A stretch of DNA of 64,000 bases from Bdellovibrio sp. SKB1291214. Lineage in GTDB: Bacteria; Bdellovibrionota; Bdellovibrionia; Bdellovibrionales; Bdellovibrionaceae. This document shows positions 55,755 through 64,000 of the stretch, one piece after another (position 1 is the stretch's first letter; each line of letters begins with the position of its first letter). The DNA lies in NCBI RefSeq assembly GCF_002209355.2, contig NZ_CP106855.1, positions 992,001-1,056,000 on the forward strand, read 5' to 3'. The position numbers and the translations under genes are program-made. Below the pieces are notes generated by a model. The model saw only the letters and a list, made by a program, of their open reading frames with translations. It ran no database searches and had not been told where the DNA came from.

Positions 55755-56183
55755 ATGAAAAAGTTGATGGTTCTTACTTCCGCTTTGCTACTAAACCTTG
55801 TAGCTGTTCAATCCCACGCTGGCGTTTACAACGTGACTGCTGATTCAACGGCTGAGCGCGCAGGTCTTAACGGAGCTTCCATTTTTGAATCTCGTTATAA
55901 AATTTTGGTATTGATCCAAGGCCGCGAAATCAAATCTTTGAAGCAGTTGCATGCGACTTTGGCTGATGGTTTGAAGTTGCCGAAAACTTACGGTGCTAAT
56001 TTGGATGCTTTATATGATGTTTTGACGGATCCGTCGGTGATTAAGAAAAACTGGGACATCACTATTATTGGTGGTAAGGACCTGGTTGAGAATTTGGGTG
56101 AAGCTAAGGTTCAAGCGTTGATTGATACGCTGAACGACGCTCAAGAACAAGACCGTATGAATACGTTCATGTATTGGTTGTAA
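55755..56183 (+). CDS. Exported barstar-like protein
   Basis: 142 residues. A signal peptide (MKKLMVLTSALLLNLVAVQSHAG) precedes a barstar-type domain: ILVLIQGREIKSLKQLHATLADGLKLPKTYGANLDALYDVLTDP, then WDITIIGGKDLVENLG. Asp 84 and Asp 88 in NLDALYD match Asp 35 and Asp 39 of barstar, which plug the barnase active site. Barstars normally act in the cytoplasm, so the leader is unusual and places the inhibitor in the periplasm or outside. No ribonuclease gene is next to it. GGGGTCCCC precedes the ATG; a strong terminator follows. Confidence 0.82.
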   Translation: MKKLMVLTSALLLNLVAVQSHAGVYNVTADSTAERAGLNGASIFESRYKILVLIQGREIKSLKQLHATLADGLKLPKTYGANLDALYDVLTDPSVIKKNWDITIIGGKDLVENLGEAKVQALIDTLNDAQEQDRMNTFMYWL

Positions 56184-56185
56184 AT

Positions 56186-56213
56186 AAAAAGGCGCTTCAA
56201 CAGCGCCTTTTTT
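56186..56213 (+). terminator. Intrinsic terminator after barstar-like gene
   Basis: AAAAAGGCGCT pairs with AGCGCCTTTTT (11 pairs) around TCAAC, three bases after the stop. It could also serve the convergent gene at 56244. Confidence 0.92.
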
Positions 56214-56243
56214 CCCACAATTTCAACAAATAATAGCAGAAAC

Positions 56244-56699
56244 CTATCTCACAACTGCTTCTATTGATAGCTGCTCATAGCTTTCACTATTTTTGCGCAA
56301 TCCATTTTCCCAAAATTCATCATGGTAAAATTCAACTTGAGCTGGCAGAAACTGTGGCAAACTTTTAATATACTCTATAGTCATTTGCCGAACTGCGGGG
56401 TCGTTCAAACCATAAATTTCTATTTTTTTATATTTCCGCATTGAGTAGTCTAAAACTATTTTGCAGTAGATCTGATAAGTTTTCCTCTCAGCCAACAGAC
56501 TACCTTCTATTTTTTTATTTATTAGATCAGTCCAAGAAGAACACTCAGCATAACTTTTAGACAACTCCTCCGTCATTCTCCCCTTGTCTAGCTCTAACGA
56601 CTTCATACTCCAAATCCAAAAATACGCACCAAACACCATGGCCAGGCTTCCCACGACAAAAATCAAAAACTTAACTTTTCTCATGCTTCTCATTCCCAT
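56244..56699 (-). CDS. Membrane-anchored small protein, unknown
   Basis: About 151 residues: a basic start, one membrane helix (FLIFVVGSLAMVFGAYFWIW), and a polar domain with two Cys. No family recognised. Starts at 56699, 56684 or 56753 are all possible; none has a strong ribosome site. The stretch 56220-56880 is visibly more AT-rich than the neighbouring dcw genes, a mild sign of separate origin. Confidence 0.5.
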   Translation of the reverse strand: MGMRSMRKVKFLIFVVGSLAMVFGAYFWIWSMKSLELDKGRMTEELSKSYAECSSWTDLINKKIEGSLLAERKTYQIYCKIVLDYSMRKYKKIEIYGLNDPAVRQMTIEYIKSLPQFLPAQVEFYHDEFWENGLRKNSESYEQLSIEAVVR

Positions 56700-56892
56700 C
56701 AATATCCGAGTGAGTCCATAGGTGCTCCTGTTGGCGGAATTCCTCCAGCACATGTAATTACACGTCTGACGAACGTATTACTATTATTAACCATTCCGGG
56801 GATGTTCAAGTATTTACTAACACCTTTCTTACTCTCATTTACAAAACTATTTAGAACGGCTTTATCGAACTGATAGGTCCTGACTTCGAACG

Positions 56893-58341
56893 CTACTCGT
56901 ACATGTAGGAAAATTCTGGGTCGATATCTTTTTTAAGCATCGGTTGCCCGAGGGCATCGTACTCGAATTTCACTGGGACCATCGCGGTGATGCGACCGTA
57001 TTCTGGAAAATCGTGAGCAGAAGGCCAACCTTCCACAGGTCCCCATTGCGGGATGCTATCCTTGGGCACAAAGTGGAATGACAGCCACAACTTACCTGAG
57101 GGGTCATAGTTTAACTGAGGTCGACCGACCCACGTGGCGTTCATCATTTCGCGAAGGTTTAGTGTAGTAGCGAAGTCGACCATTTCACCGCGCGCATCGA
57201 CGACATTTCTGTATGGGCCAACTGCATCCGCGCCAGGTGGGCGATAATCAAGATAAATACCGTATTTTCTGACGTAGTCATTTGCACTTCCTGCTTTAAT
57301 AAATTGCTTATGTTTTAATTCTTTAAGTACGTTGTCGCCCTCACGCAAATATCCATCGATCTGATGCTCGTCTCCTCGGCGTAAAGCTTCAAAGGGTTTG
57401 CCAGTCAGGGGATTGATCAAGTTCGTGACTTCAATTTCCGGTCCCACCGTTGACTTCAACGAAGGGTCCATTTCACGCATGAATGTCGTGGTCATCCAAG
57501 GCATTCCATTTTTTTCTTCGGTCACGCGTTCATACATCAAAGTGTAATTGCCATTTTTATTTTTAACGGGCTCGTGCACACCAGTTTTAGGATTAAACTC
57601 AGTGACTAGAGTTCCGCCATATCCGTGATATTCCCAGCCTTGATGCTTGGAACGGTTGAAATCGTGAACTGGCTCCTGCCAAACAATGCGCTCTTCAAAA
57701 ACTCCAGGTTTAACTTCTGTGTGGGAAACCTTGCCCCACCATCGCGAGCGCGAACGGTTGTCGCGTGCAACATTAGGAAGTTTTCCTGGAACGGCTTGCT
57801 CCATCACACCGCCTAACGCGATTAATTCACCAGCATCATTCTTATAGATTACGACGTCCCATGCCCAAGCTTCATTGTGATAAGCACCGGTCATTTCAGT
57901 GCCATCCTTATAAAAACCTCGAGACCTTTGAACTTTACTTACTCCGCCTTTAAATAAGTCTGCGGGAGTATTGGCTTCGATGTAACGAAGACCGGAAAAG
58001 TTAATACGGTATTTGGTAACACCATTAGGATAAGTAATCGGCATTACCAGCGACGGGTCCGCCGTATCGATTTTAATATCGGCGGCATCGATATCAGCAG
58101 ACGCATCTTTTCTTAAGCCAGAAGTTTTGACGATGGGTCGGCGTTGGACAACATTTGATGCGGTATACATCTGCTGTTTACGAAGCGCGTTTTTCTGTTC
58201 TATTGAAAGCTTGGCCCATTGAGCCTGAAGTTCGGAATACCGATTGGAAAAAATCCCACTGCATTGGCCCGCAGATTGTGCGCTCGCATAATTAGCGAAC
58301 CCTATCACTCCAGCAATAATTAAAATCGATGAGTATTTCAT
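56893..58341 (-). CDS. Large secreted protein, unknown function
   Basis: 482 residues with a signal peptide ending ASAQ. The mature protein is rich in Trp, Tyr and Gly (AYHNEAWAWDVVIYKND, HQGWEYHGYGG, MPWMTTTFMRE) and looks like an all-beta fold with many polar loops. I do not recognise a family. It is monocistronic in appearance, lies between murE-murF and ftsI blocks, and is not a typical dcw gene. An enzyme or carbohydrate-binding protein would fit the aromatic content but this is a guess. Confidence 0.7.
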   Translation of the reverse strand: MKYSSILIIAGVIGFANYASAQSAGQCSGIFSNRYSELQAQWAKLSIEQKNALRKQQMYTASNVVQRRPIVKTSGLRKDASADIDAADIKIDTADPSLVMPITYPNGVTKYRINFSGLRYIEANTPADLFKGGVSKVQRSRGFYKDGTEMTGAYHNEAWAWDVVIYKNDAGELIALGGVMEQAVPGKLPNVARDNRSRSRWWGKVSHTEVKPGVFEERIVWQEPVHDFNRSKHQGWEYHGYGGTLVTEFNPKTGVHEPVKNKNGNYTLMYERVTEEKNGMPWMTTTFMREMDPSLKSTVGPEIEVTNLINPLTGKPFEALRRGDEHQIDGYLREGDNVLKELKHKQFIKAGSANDYVRKYGIYLDYRPPGADAVGPYRNVVDARGEMVDFATTLNLREMMNATWVGRPQLNYDPSGKLWLSFHFVPKDSIPQWGPVEGWPSAHDFPEYGRITAMVPVKFEYDALGQPMLKKDIDPEFSYMYE

Positions 58342-58490
58342 AGCTCCCCTCTGCTAAGGTGCTATTTCAAAACTCATGCGAAAGATTTTCGGCTTTAACT
58401 TTAATATAAGCTAAGAGAAACGAAAATTTGCTGTGAGAATCTTAACGAGTAACAATTTGTGCTCGACACTGAGAGCGAAACCGACCTGTC

Positions 58491-58991
58491 TCATTTTGAG
58501 ACTCTTTCTGCAAAGGCACGTTTGATACGATCTTCAATTTCGTGTTTCAAACGATAGCGGTCTCCGGCAGGCCCGGAGAGTTCCACGATTTCTAAGTAAG
58601 GCGAGAAGTGACCGTCGATTTTTTCGATGCCAGCACTCAGAGGAATCAGACGACTGTCTTTTAAGACTAAACTCAAGCTAAAGCTTGATTCCATGTACTC
58701 CGCACACTGAAGTTCGCTGTACGGAATGGCACGAACAACATCACGCAAAGGATATTCAAGTTCGATGCAGTTTTCTTGTAAGATGATTTTTACAACTTTA
58801 AAGCGACGAATCATCAACAGGGCAAAGCACACAAATAACTGCAAAGCCATCAACCACAGATACATATCTGCTTCACCGGGATTCATATACCAGCCGATAA
58901 AAGGAATCAGTGTGGCAGCAGCCGTGACATAGGCCCCGATCAGCAAGCTTTTAATTTCATTTTCATTGGAGAAGACAATTTTACTCTGCAC
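58491..58991 (-). CDS. Two-helix membrane protein with PH-like domain
   Basis: 166 residues. Two close membrane helices (LLIGAYVTAAATLIPFIGWY, YLWLMALQLFVCFALLMI), then a beta domain (VVKIILQENCIELEYPLRDVVRAIPYSEL) that resembles the PH-like domain of YdbT/DUF304-type proteins. The start is GTG with a weak site. It may form a short operon with the 4-helix protein downstream. Function unknown. Confidence 0.6.
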   Translation of the reverse strand: MQSKIVFSNENEIKSLLIGAYVTAAATLIPFIGWYMNPGEADMYLWLMALQLFVCFALLMIRRFKVVKIILQENCIELEYPLRDVVRAIPYSELQCAEYMESSFSLSLVLKDSRLIPLSAGIEKIDGHFSPYLEIVELSGPAGDRYRLKHEIEDRIKRAFAERVSK

Positions 58992-59137
58992 CGAATTTAC
59001 CCACGCATGTTTGCCATCATTTCAATCGTCAGCGGATATTCTCTCTTATTAGGAATCCCAAACAATTGAAAATTTACCGCAAGCAAATGAGCATCTATTT
59101 TTTGACTTAAGTCTGACTCCGTGGATACAACGGATGT

Positions 59138-59584
59138 TTAGGCTTTACTGGCAGTTGCAGTTTTTTCTTCAGATAATGTTTGTTGTAAAATCAAAGTCAT
59201 CGGGAAAAGCGTGAATTGCATCGCAATCCTTAAAGGAACTATGGCTTCGCTTTTTCCCCAATAATTGAACAAAGTCCAAACGGCTCCCGCCGAAAAAACA
59301 AAAATACTGATGTTCAATACTTGGTTTAAAATGCGCGACTCACGCAAAGGCTTAATAGCAGATAAAATCTGCAGCACCACGAACAGGTAAACCAAAACAG
59401 CCTGAAAACGTTCTAACCAAGATGAGTCTTGCGCTGATAAAGAAAAATAGCGAGGCACACCACCATATGAAACTGTGTTGATATTGCCAATAATAAAGCC
59501 CAAGCAAAATGAAAGAGCAAGAATACGCAGGAACAGAACAATATACTTAAGGTTCGCCTTCATAAACGCAGTTACGCCAGCCAT
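59138..59584 (-). CDS. Integral membrane protein with four helices, unknown
   Basis: 148 residues, four hydrophobic helices (VLFLRILALSFCLGFIIG, FQAVLVYLFVVLQILSA, VLNISIFVFSAGAVWTLF, LRIAMQFTLFPMTLILQ) and a short polar tail. No known motif. ATG 59584 has AAGGGCGG upstream; ATG 59563 is the alternative. It lies just downstream of the ftsI terminator on the same strand. Confidence 0.55.
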   Translation of the reverse strand: MAGVTAFMKANLKYIVLFLRILALSFCLGFIIGNINTVSYGGVPRYFSLSAQDSSWLERFQAVLVYLFVVLQILSAIKPLRESRILNQVLNISIFVFSAGAVWTLFNYWGKSEAIVPLRIAMQFTLFPMTLILQQTLSEEKTATASKA

Positions 59585-59662
59585 CCATGCCGCCCTTCTT
59601 TTACCGATAGTTCAAAACAAGCGTGACTTTATATTCTGGAGCAATATGGATGAGTTGCAAAT

Positions 59663-59692
59663 AAAAAAGGCACCTTGCAGGTGCCTTTTTTT
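59663..59692. terminator. Intrinsic terminator after ftsI
   Basis: AAAAAAGGCACC pairs with GGTGCCTTTTTT around TTGCA. The T-run on the minus strand ends the rsmH-ftsL-ftsI transcript. The stem touches the ftsI stop codon. Confidence 0.92.
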
Positions 59693-61730
59693 ATTTTAGT
59701 ATCACAGTGATATTTTTATCTTCAGGAAGTGTCGAACCGGCGGACGGTATCATGTCTGTAACCAAGCTACCCGAACCGACGAACTTTACTTTGAGATTCT
59801 GTCCGCTGACCTGTCTTAAAACTTCGCGAGTTGTGAGTTTCATCAGGTTTGGAACTGTCTCGCCCGGCTTTACTTCGGCGGTAACTTTATCTAACTCTTG
59901 TGCTGTAAGTGTTACTGGCTCAACCTTTTTCGGCAGGTCTTTGGATTCATTTGCAATCTCACGAGCGATTTTATCCAAAGCTGCCTTTTGATTGATCATT
60001 GATTTCATAGAATTGAAATTCTTATTGTTGGTCTCGGCCAAAATCCCTGGAAGGGGGGCAATACCCTCTTTACGAACTGCATAAGATGCAATTCGAGAAA
60101 ACACCGGTGCTGCTACTTTTGCTCCGTAATATGATTTTCGAGGAGAATCAACTGCCACATAAATTACAAACTTTGGATCATTGGCGGGAATGAAACCGGC
60201 AAAACTAGAAACATAAGCTCCCTTAAGGTAACCGCGACCATTCGGGTTTACTTTTTGTGCAGTACCTGTCTTACCCGCAACCATAAATCCATCAACACGC
60301 GCATTCGCGCCCGAACCAATCTTCAAAGTCGTGACACCTAAAAGCATCGCGCGCATTTGTGCAGCTTGCTCAGGTGTTAACACTCGACGAATGGGTTTAA
60401 CCTTAGTTTCTGTCAACTCGCCCGTCTCAGAATCACGAACCGATTGGACAATGTAAGGAGTGTTCAAAACACCGCCGTTTGCAATGGCAGCATAGGCATT
60501 AGCGATTTGAATCGGAGTGGTCGAAATACCGTGACCAAAGGAAATATTACTTAAAGAGATTGGCTTCCAAGGAAGGGCTTGAACGATACCCCGTGCTTCA
60601 CCTGGAAGATCCACGCCGAGTTTTTGTCCAAGACCGAAATCCAAAAGACCTTGGCGCAATTTTTCTTGTCCCAATTTAAAAGCGATCTTTGTCGTTCCGA
60701 TATTTGAAGATACGGCAAGGATCTCTGCCGCAGTGATATCGCCGAACTTTTCATGAGCTTCAGCTTCTTTAATTATTTTATCCCCGACACGGAAAGCACC
60801 ATTTTCACAAAAGAACTTAGTATTGGGCTGCAAAGCTCCTTCGCGAAGAGCCGAAGCAATAACCAAAGTCTTCAATGTTGATCCTGGCTCAAACGCATCC
60901 GTCACCGATTTATTACGACGATAATCAGCTTGGGCTTTTTGTGCTTTGTTTAAATCAAAAGTGGGAGCAGAGGCCAATGCCACCACCGCCGATGTCTTCG
61001 CATCCAAAACCACGCCAACCGCATGATCAGCATCAAAAGTTTGAACTGCGTTAGCGAGTTCTGATTCAAGAGCATACTGCAATTCAGAATCCACAGTCAG
61101 ACGAAGCTCGTTCCCATCGGGATTTTCGATAAACATCAAGCCGTCATTAATCAGAGGACGTCCACGAGCATCTCTTTTAACCATCACTTTCTTTTGATTG
61201 CCACGAAGAGACTGATCATATCCTAGCTCCAAACCTTCAAGTCCCTGACCTTCAATGCCTAAGAAACCCAGAGTTTGCGCTAACAACGTTTCGTTCGGAT
61301 ATACGCGGCGCCATTCTTCAACGAAAGACAATCCACGAATATCGAACTTTTTGATTTCATCCGCTTTGTTTTGCTCAAGCATACGTTGAATCCAAACGAA
61401 GCGCTTGTTACCGTCTTTGATTTTTGAATAGACAGATTCGTAAGACTGCCCCAAAACCTTGGACAATTTTTTCGCGGCGGCTTTGCGATTTTCGATAATT
61501 TTGGGATCTGCATACAAAGAATAGGCAGTAGCCGACATAGCAAGATCACGACCATTACGATCAACAATGGCACCCCGGCGAGCTTGCAAGGTTACTTTAG
61601 TTTGAAATTGACGACTCTGAAGAGCGTTCAAACGATCATTGGGAAGGAACTGCAGATAAGCCGCTCTCATTGCCAAAAGCGACCACAGACCGATGATACC
61701 AACAAAGATAAAGACAATACGTGATTTCAA
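59691..61730 (-). CDS. ftsI: Septal peptidoglycan transpeptidase FtsI (PBP3) with PASTA domain
   Basis: 679 residues. One membrane helix at 4-22, the dimerisation domain with RRGAIVDRNGRDLA, then the transpeptidase with S284-x-x-K287 (FEPGSTLKTL), SSN at 342-344 and KTGT at 488-491. A PASTA domain lies at about 618-679 (PNLMKLTTREVLRQVSGQNLKV), which is common in Gram-positive and deltaproteobacterial PBPs. It cross-links septal wall with FtsW. The start is TTG directly after the ftsL stop, supported by AAGGA seven bases upstream. Confidence 0.96.
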   Translation of the reverse strand: MKSRIVFIFVGIIGLWSLLAMRAAYLQFLPNDRLNALQSRQFQTKVTLQARRGAIVDRNGRDLAMSATAYSLYADPKIIENRKAAAKKLSKVLGQSYESVYSKIKDGNKRFVWIQRMLEQNKADEIKKFDIRGLSFVEEWRRVYPNETLLAQTLGFLGIEGQGLEGLELGYDQSLRGNQKKVMVKRDARGRPLINDGLMFIENPDGNELRLTVDSELQYALESELANAVQTFDADHAVGVVLDAKTSAVVALASAPTFDLNKAQKAQADYRRNKSVTDAFEPGSTLKTLVIASALREGALQPNTKFFCENGAFRVGDKIIKEAEAHEKFGDITAAEILAVSSNIGTTKIAFKLGQEKLRQGLLDFGLGQKLGVDLPGEARGIVQALPWKPISLSNISFGHGISTTPIQIANAYAAIANGGVLNTPYIVQSVRDSETGELTETKVKPIRRVLTPEQAAQMRAMLLGVTTLKIGSGANARVDGFMVAGKTGTAQKVNPNGRGYLKGAYVSSFAGFIPANDPKFVIYVAVDSPRKSYYGAKVAAPVFSRIASYAVRKEGIAPLPGILAETNNKNFNSMKSMINQKAALDKIAREIANESKDLPKKVEPVTLTAQELDKVTAEVKPGETVPNLMKLTTREVLRQVSGQNLKVKFVGSGSLVTDMIPSAGSTLPEDKNITVILK

Positions 61731-62066
61731 CTACAGATCCTTTTTAGCAATTTTCTTATCAAGCGCTTTGGCAACAGGAATTTCTTGAACATCACTTAAA
61801 TGAATGATCTGATTCGCCTGAACTTTTTTAAGCGTGAATTTCTGCTGAGCCACGTGGTCCAACAATTGCGGACGCGTGATTTTTGCTAAGGAAATTTCTT
61901 TGGTGCGTTTTTCTTCTAGAACTTTCTTATGCTCGCGAGTCAGCTTCAACACAACGTAGCCCATGCGACGCTCTTCCATTTGCAGGAACACGATGGAGAA
62001 TAAAGTAAAGATACCTAGAAGGATGCTGAAAAACGGTCTTAATTGTCTAAAGTTCTCTTTGCTCAT
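61731..62066 (-). CDS. ftsL: Cell division protein FtsL
   Basis: 111 residues. Short cytoplasmic start, one membrane helix (FSILLGIFTLFSIVFLQM), then a periplasmic coiled coil (YVVLKLTREHKKVLEEKRTKEISLAKITRP) ending in HVAQQKFTLKKVQANQIIHL. Identity rests on this layout and its place between rsmH and ftsI, since FtsL sequences diverge. It overlaps rsmH by 20 bases and abuts ftsI. AGGAG lies eight bases before the ATG at 62066. Confidence 0.88.
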   Translation of the reverse strand: MSKENFRQLRPFFSILLGIFTLFSIVFLQMEERRMGYVVLKLTREHKKVLEEKRTKEISLAKITRPQLLDHVAQQKFTLKKVQANQIIHLSDVQEIPVAKALDKKIAKKDL

Positions 62067-63033
62067 CCTGAGCACTCCTCTCGAAAACCCTCAACTTCGC
62101 AGAGCGCGAGCGAGAGTTCAAATCCAACTCTTCCTGAGATGGAACGACTACTTTTTTATAAACAGATCTGCCGAGTTCTTCTGAATCACGGAAGATGTTT
62201 TTAACAATTCTATCTTCTAACGAATGGAACGTGATCACTGCCAAACGACCACCAGGATTTAACGCCTTGATCATTTGCGGAATCGTTTCAGCGACAACTT
62301 CGAGCTCAGAGTTCACTGCCAAACGCAGAGCCATAAAGTATTTCGTCGCGGGGTGATGGCCTTTCACTTGCCATCCATCCACACGTTCGATCAAACCTGC
62401 AAGCTGACCTGTAGATTGAAATGCTTTTGTTTTACGATCTTGAACGATCGCTCTGACAACACGAGCTGGACGGTAAACTTCGCCATACTCTTTAAAGATT
62501 CGAATGAGTTCATCCTCTGTTGCCGTATTCACAAGCACCTCAGCCGTCAAACCTTGCTGCTGATTCATTCGCATATCTAGTGGACCATCGTGGTAAAAAC
62601 TAAAGCCTCGTTCGGCCTGGTCTAACTGCGGTGAGCTCACACCTAGATCTAAGAGCATCATATCAAAGTTTTTCAGATTGTGATCCGAAAACTGCGAGAA
62701 ATTTCCATGGATTATGCGAAGTTGGCCGTTCTCGACTTCCGTCTTGAAACGTTCGCCACCGTATTTTACGGCGGCTAGATCTTGGTCCATGACGGTTGCT
62801 TTCATCGCGGGAACGGTGTGTTTCACCGCCATATAGTGACCACCGCGACCAAAAGTTCCGTCAAAGTAAGTGACGTCTTTTCTCTCTCTGTAAGGAAAGA
62901 AAGCTGCGAGCACTTCTTGCAGCATGACGGGATAATGTTCCGGCGAGAATGTAATCGGAAGCTCGACCTTTGGCGGGATAATTTCCTCTGTGCGTTCGAT
63001 TTTTTCACCAGTGCCGGGCTTATATTTTTTCAT
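62047..63033 (-). CDS. rsmH: 16S rRNA (cytosine(1402)-N(4))-methyltransferase
   Basis: 328 residues. HYPVMLQEVLAAF start, S-adenosylmethionine loop FDGTFGRGGHYMAV, MLLDLGVSSPQLDQAERGFSFYHDGPLDMRM, and C-terminal FHSLEDRIVKNIF with the SRSRSAKLRV end. It methylates C1402 in the ribosomal P site. It begins the dcw cluster. ATG 63033 has AGGAAG six bases upstream; a TTG at 63039 overlaps that region. mraZ is not upstream. Confidence 0.97.
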   Translation of the reverse strand: MKKYKPGTGEKIERTEEIIPPKVELPITFSPEHYPVMLQEVLAAFFPYRERKDVTYFDGTFGRGGHYMAVKHTVPAMKATVMDQDLAAVKYGGERFKTEVENGQLRIIHGNFSQFSDHNLKNFDMMLLDLGVSSPQLDQAERGFSFYHDGPLDMRMNQQQGLTAEVLVNTATEDELIRIFKEYGEVYRPARVVRAIVQDRKTKAFQSTGQLAGLIERVDGWQVKGHHPATKYFMALRLAVNSELEVVAETIPQMIKALNPGGRLAVITFHSLEDRIVKNIFRDSEELGRSVYKKVVVPSQEELDLNSRSRSAKLRVFERSAQDEQREL

Positions 63034-63142
63034 CGTCAACTTCCTAGAATTTCAAGGTATGAACAATTCGGTGGACCGTCAAGAAGCTTTGAATTAGCCT
63101 ATTTATAAGGCTTTTTCTAATCACAACAGGAAAACTTTTTAG

Positions 63143-64000
63143 ATGCTAATTTCGTGTCCACGCTGTGGCTTTCAACAACCTCAAGATAAGTATTGCGCTC
63201 AATGCGGCGTCGATATGGAAAGCTTTAAACCACAGTCGGCTCCATTTTGGAAAACATTCTTAAAGAATCCTGTTTTACATGTGACATTGTTCGTTGCTGT
63301 CGTCGTTAGTGGCGGAGTTTACGTTTACAAAAACAAACAAACGGAAACCACAAATATAGCCAGCACATCTCGACCTACTGTTCGAGTAAATAGCTCCAGC
63401 AATCTTCCGCCTCCCCCACCCGCAGCTCCAGAACCAAGTTCTGAGATGGCAACGGCATCGGGTGGCGTGACTGAACCTTCTCCAAGCCCAGTGGTTGCAA
63501 ACGTTGCTTCAAGCGACGCAGATGATAGTAAAGAATTGGCAGCCGCAAAAGCTTTCGCAGATGCTCACTCTGAGAAAGTTGCCGAAGAACCAAAAAAAGA
63601 AAGCCGCACTGTTGCCGCAAAAAGCACGGGTGGACCACACCTGATCGTCACTTATGCCGAAGTGATCAGGCCTATGTTGGGTCGAATGATCGAATCCAGC
63701 CGCGGCACTGGGCAGTTCATGAATTTCGCAGATTATTCCGCCGGCATTATTCCCGGTCTAGATAAACGCATTCAAGCGGCAGGAGTGAAAGTCCTTCATA
63801 AAGAAGAACGTACTCTTTCCTCCAGCAAAACAATGCAGTGGTCTTACAGCATAAAAGACCGAAACAATCCATCTGTTGAAATTGGCCTGACGACATTCTT
63901 TGAAATTGCAGATGTTGACGGACCAAGTCTGCGCGGCAATATCGAAATCCAAAGAACGTGGCGTGAAGGCAGTCCCACAGGTGGGTTTGAGGTTCAAAGA
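63143..64000 (+). CDS. Zinc-ribbon membrane protein, 3' end cut by window edge
   Basis: The open frame runs to the last base (286 codons seen). Residues 1-25 form a zinc ribbon with two Cys pairs (CPRC and CAQC). One membrane helix follows at about 45-63 (VLHVTLFVAVVVSGGVYVY), then a Pro/Ser/Ala-rich linker (PPPPPAAPEPSS), then a domain from about residue 165 (PHLIVTYAEVIRPMLGRMIESSRGTGQF). The Zn ribbon should be cytoplasmic and the domain extracytoplasmic. Family unknown. ACAGGAAAA lies upstream. It is divergent from rsmH. Confidence 0.7.
   Translation, partial: MLISCPRCGFQQPQDKYCAQCGVDMESFKPQSAPFWKTFLKNPVLHVTLFVAVVVSGGVYVYKNKQTETTNIASTSRPTVRVNSSSNLPPPPPAAPEPSSEMATASGGVTEPSPSPVVANVASSDADDSKELAAAKAFADAHSEKVAEEPKKESRTVAAKSTGGPHLIVTYAEVIRPMLGRMIESSRGTGQFMNFADYSAGIIPGLDKRIQAAGVKVLHKEERTLSSSKTMQWSYSIKDRNNPSVEIGLTTFFEIADVDGPSLRGNIEIQRTWREGSPTGGFEVQR

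Overview
The window looks like a chromosomal segment of a predatory Bdellovibrio-type bacterium (phylum Bdellovibrionota). This is inferred, not proven. The evidence is a moderate GC content, a Gram-negative envelope with many secreted beta-barrels and lipoproteins, several methyl-accepting chemotaxis proteins, a flagellin, a FliG-like protein of the type seen in Bdellovibrio, and a meso-diaminopimelate type peptidoglycan pathway. No rRNA, tRNA, CRISPR array, prophage or insertion sequence was recognised.

Region 1-31 kb is accessory and sensory. It holds a DMT-family exporter, a 742-residue proline-rich secreted protein, a double ABC ATPase without permeases, a penicillin-acylase-like hydrolase, a divergent response regulator / hybrid kinase pair, a haem-binding chemoreceptor, a lone E2-type acyltransferase domain, and a thioredoxin-like protein overlapping a multi-pass chemoreceptor. 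Further on are an FAD/Rieske oxidoreductase, a pterin dehydratase with a flavin reductase, a MAPEG protein, a flagellin, YceI, an OmpA-type porin, a secreted alpha/beta hydrolase and a VWA lipoprotein. Between the flagellin and YceI lies the wreck of a branched-chain amino acid (liv) ABC operon. The periplasmic binding protein is frameshifted by one base. Two internal deletions then join it in frame to the tail of LivG and the tail of LivF.

Region 31-36 kb holds a truncated aconitase pseudogene behind a NUDIX hydrolase, a beta-barrel protein, and a metallophosphoesterase / lipoprotein pair.

Region 36-63 kb is a division and cell wall (dcw) cluster, read on the minus strand from high to low coordinates: rsmH-ftsL-ftsI, murE-murF, mraY-murD, ftsW-murG-murC, ftsQ-ftsA-ftsZ-lpxH. 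The core genes overlap or abut inside blocks, but the blocks are separated by unrelated genes. These are membrane proteins, a secreted 482-residue protein, an esterase, an exported barstar-like protein, an outer membrane barrel, an AHSA1-type protein, a lipoprotein with seven curlin-like 11-residue repeats, a small lipoprotein, and a second haem-binding chemoreceptor on the opposite strand at the place where murB often sits. mraZ, murB and ddl are not in the window.

The window starts inside a DUF2141 gene and ends inside a zinc-ribbon membrane protein gene. Short signals include many intrinsic-terminator hairpins and a small family of AAGGTA-N6-TACCTT hairpins at the 3' ends of minus-strand genes in the dcw region.
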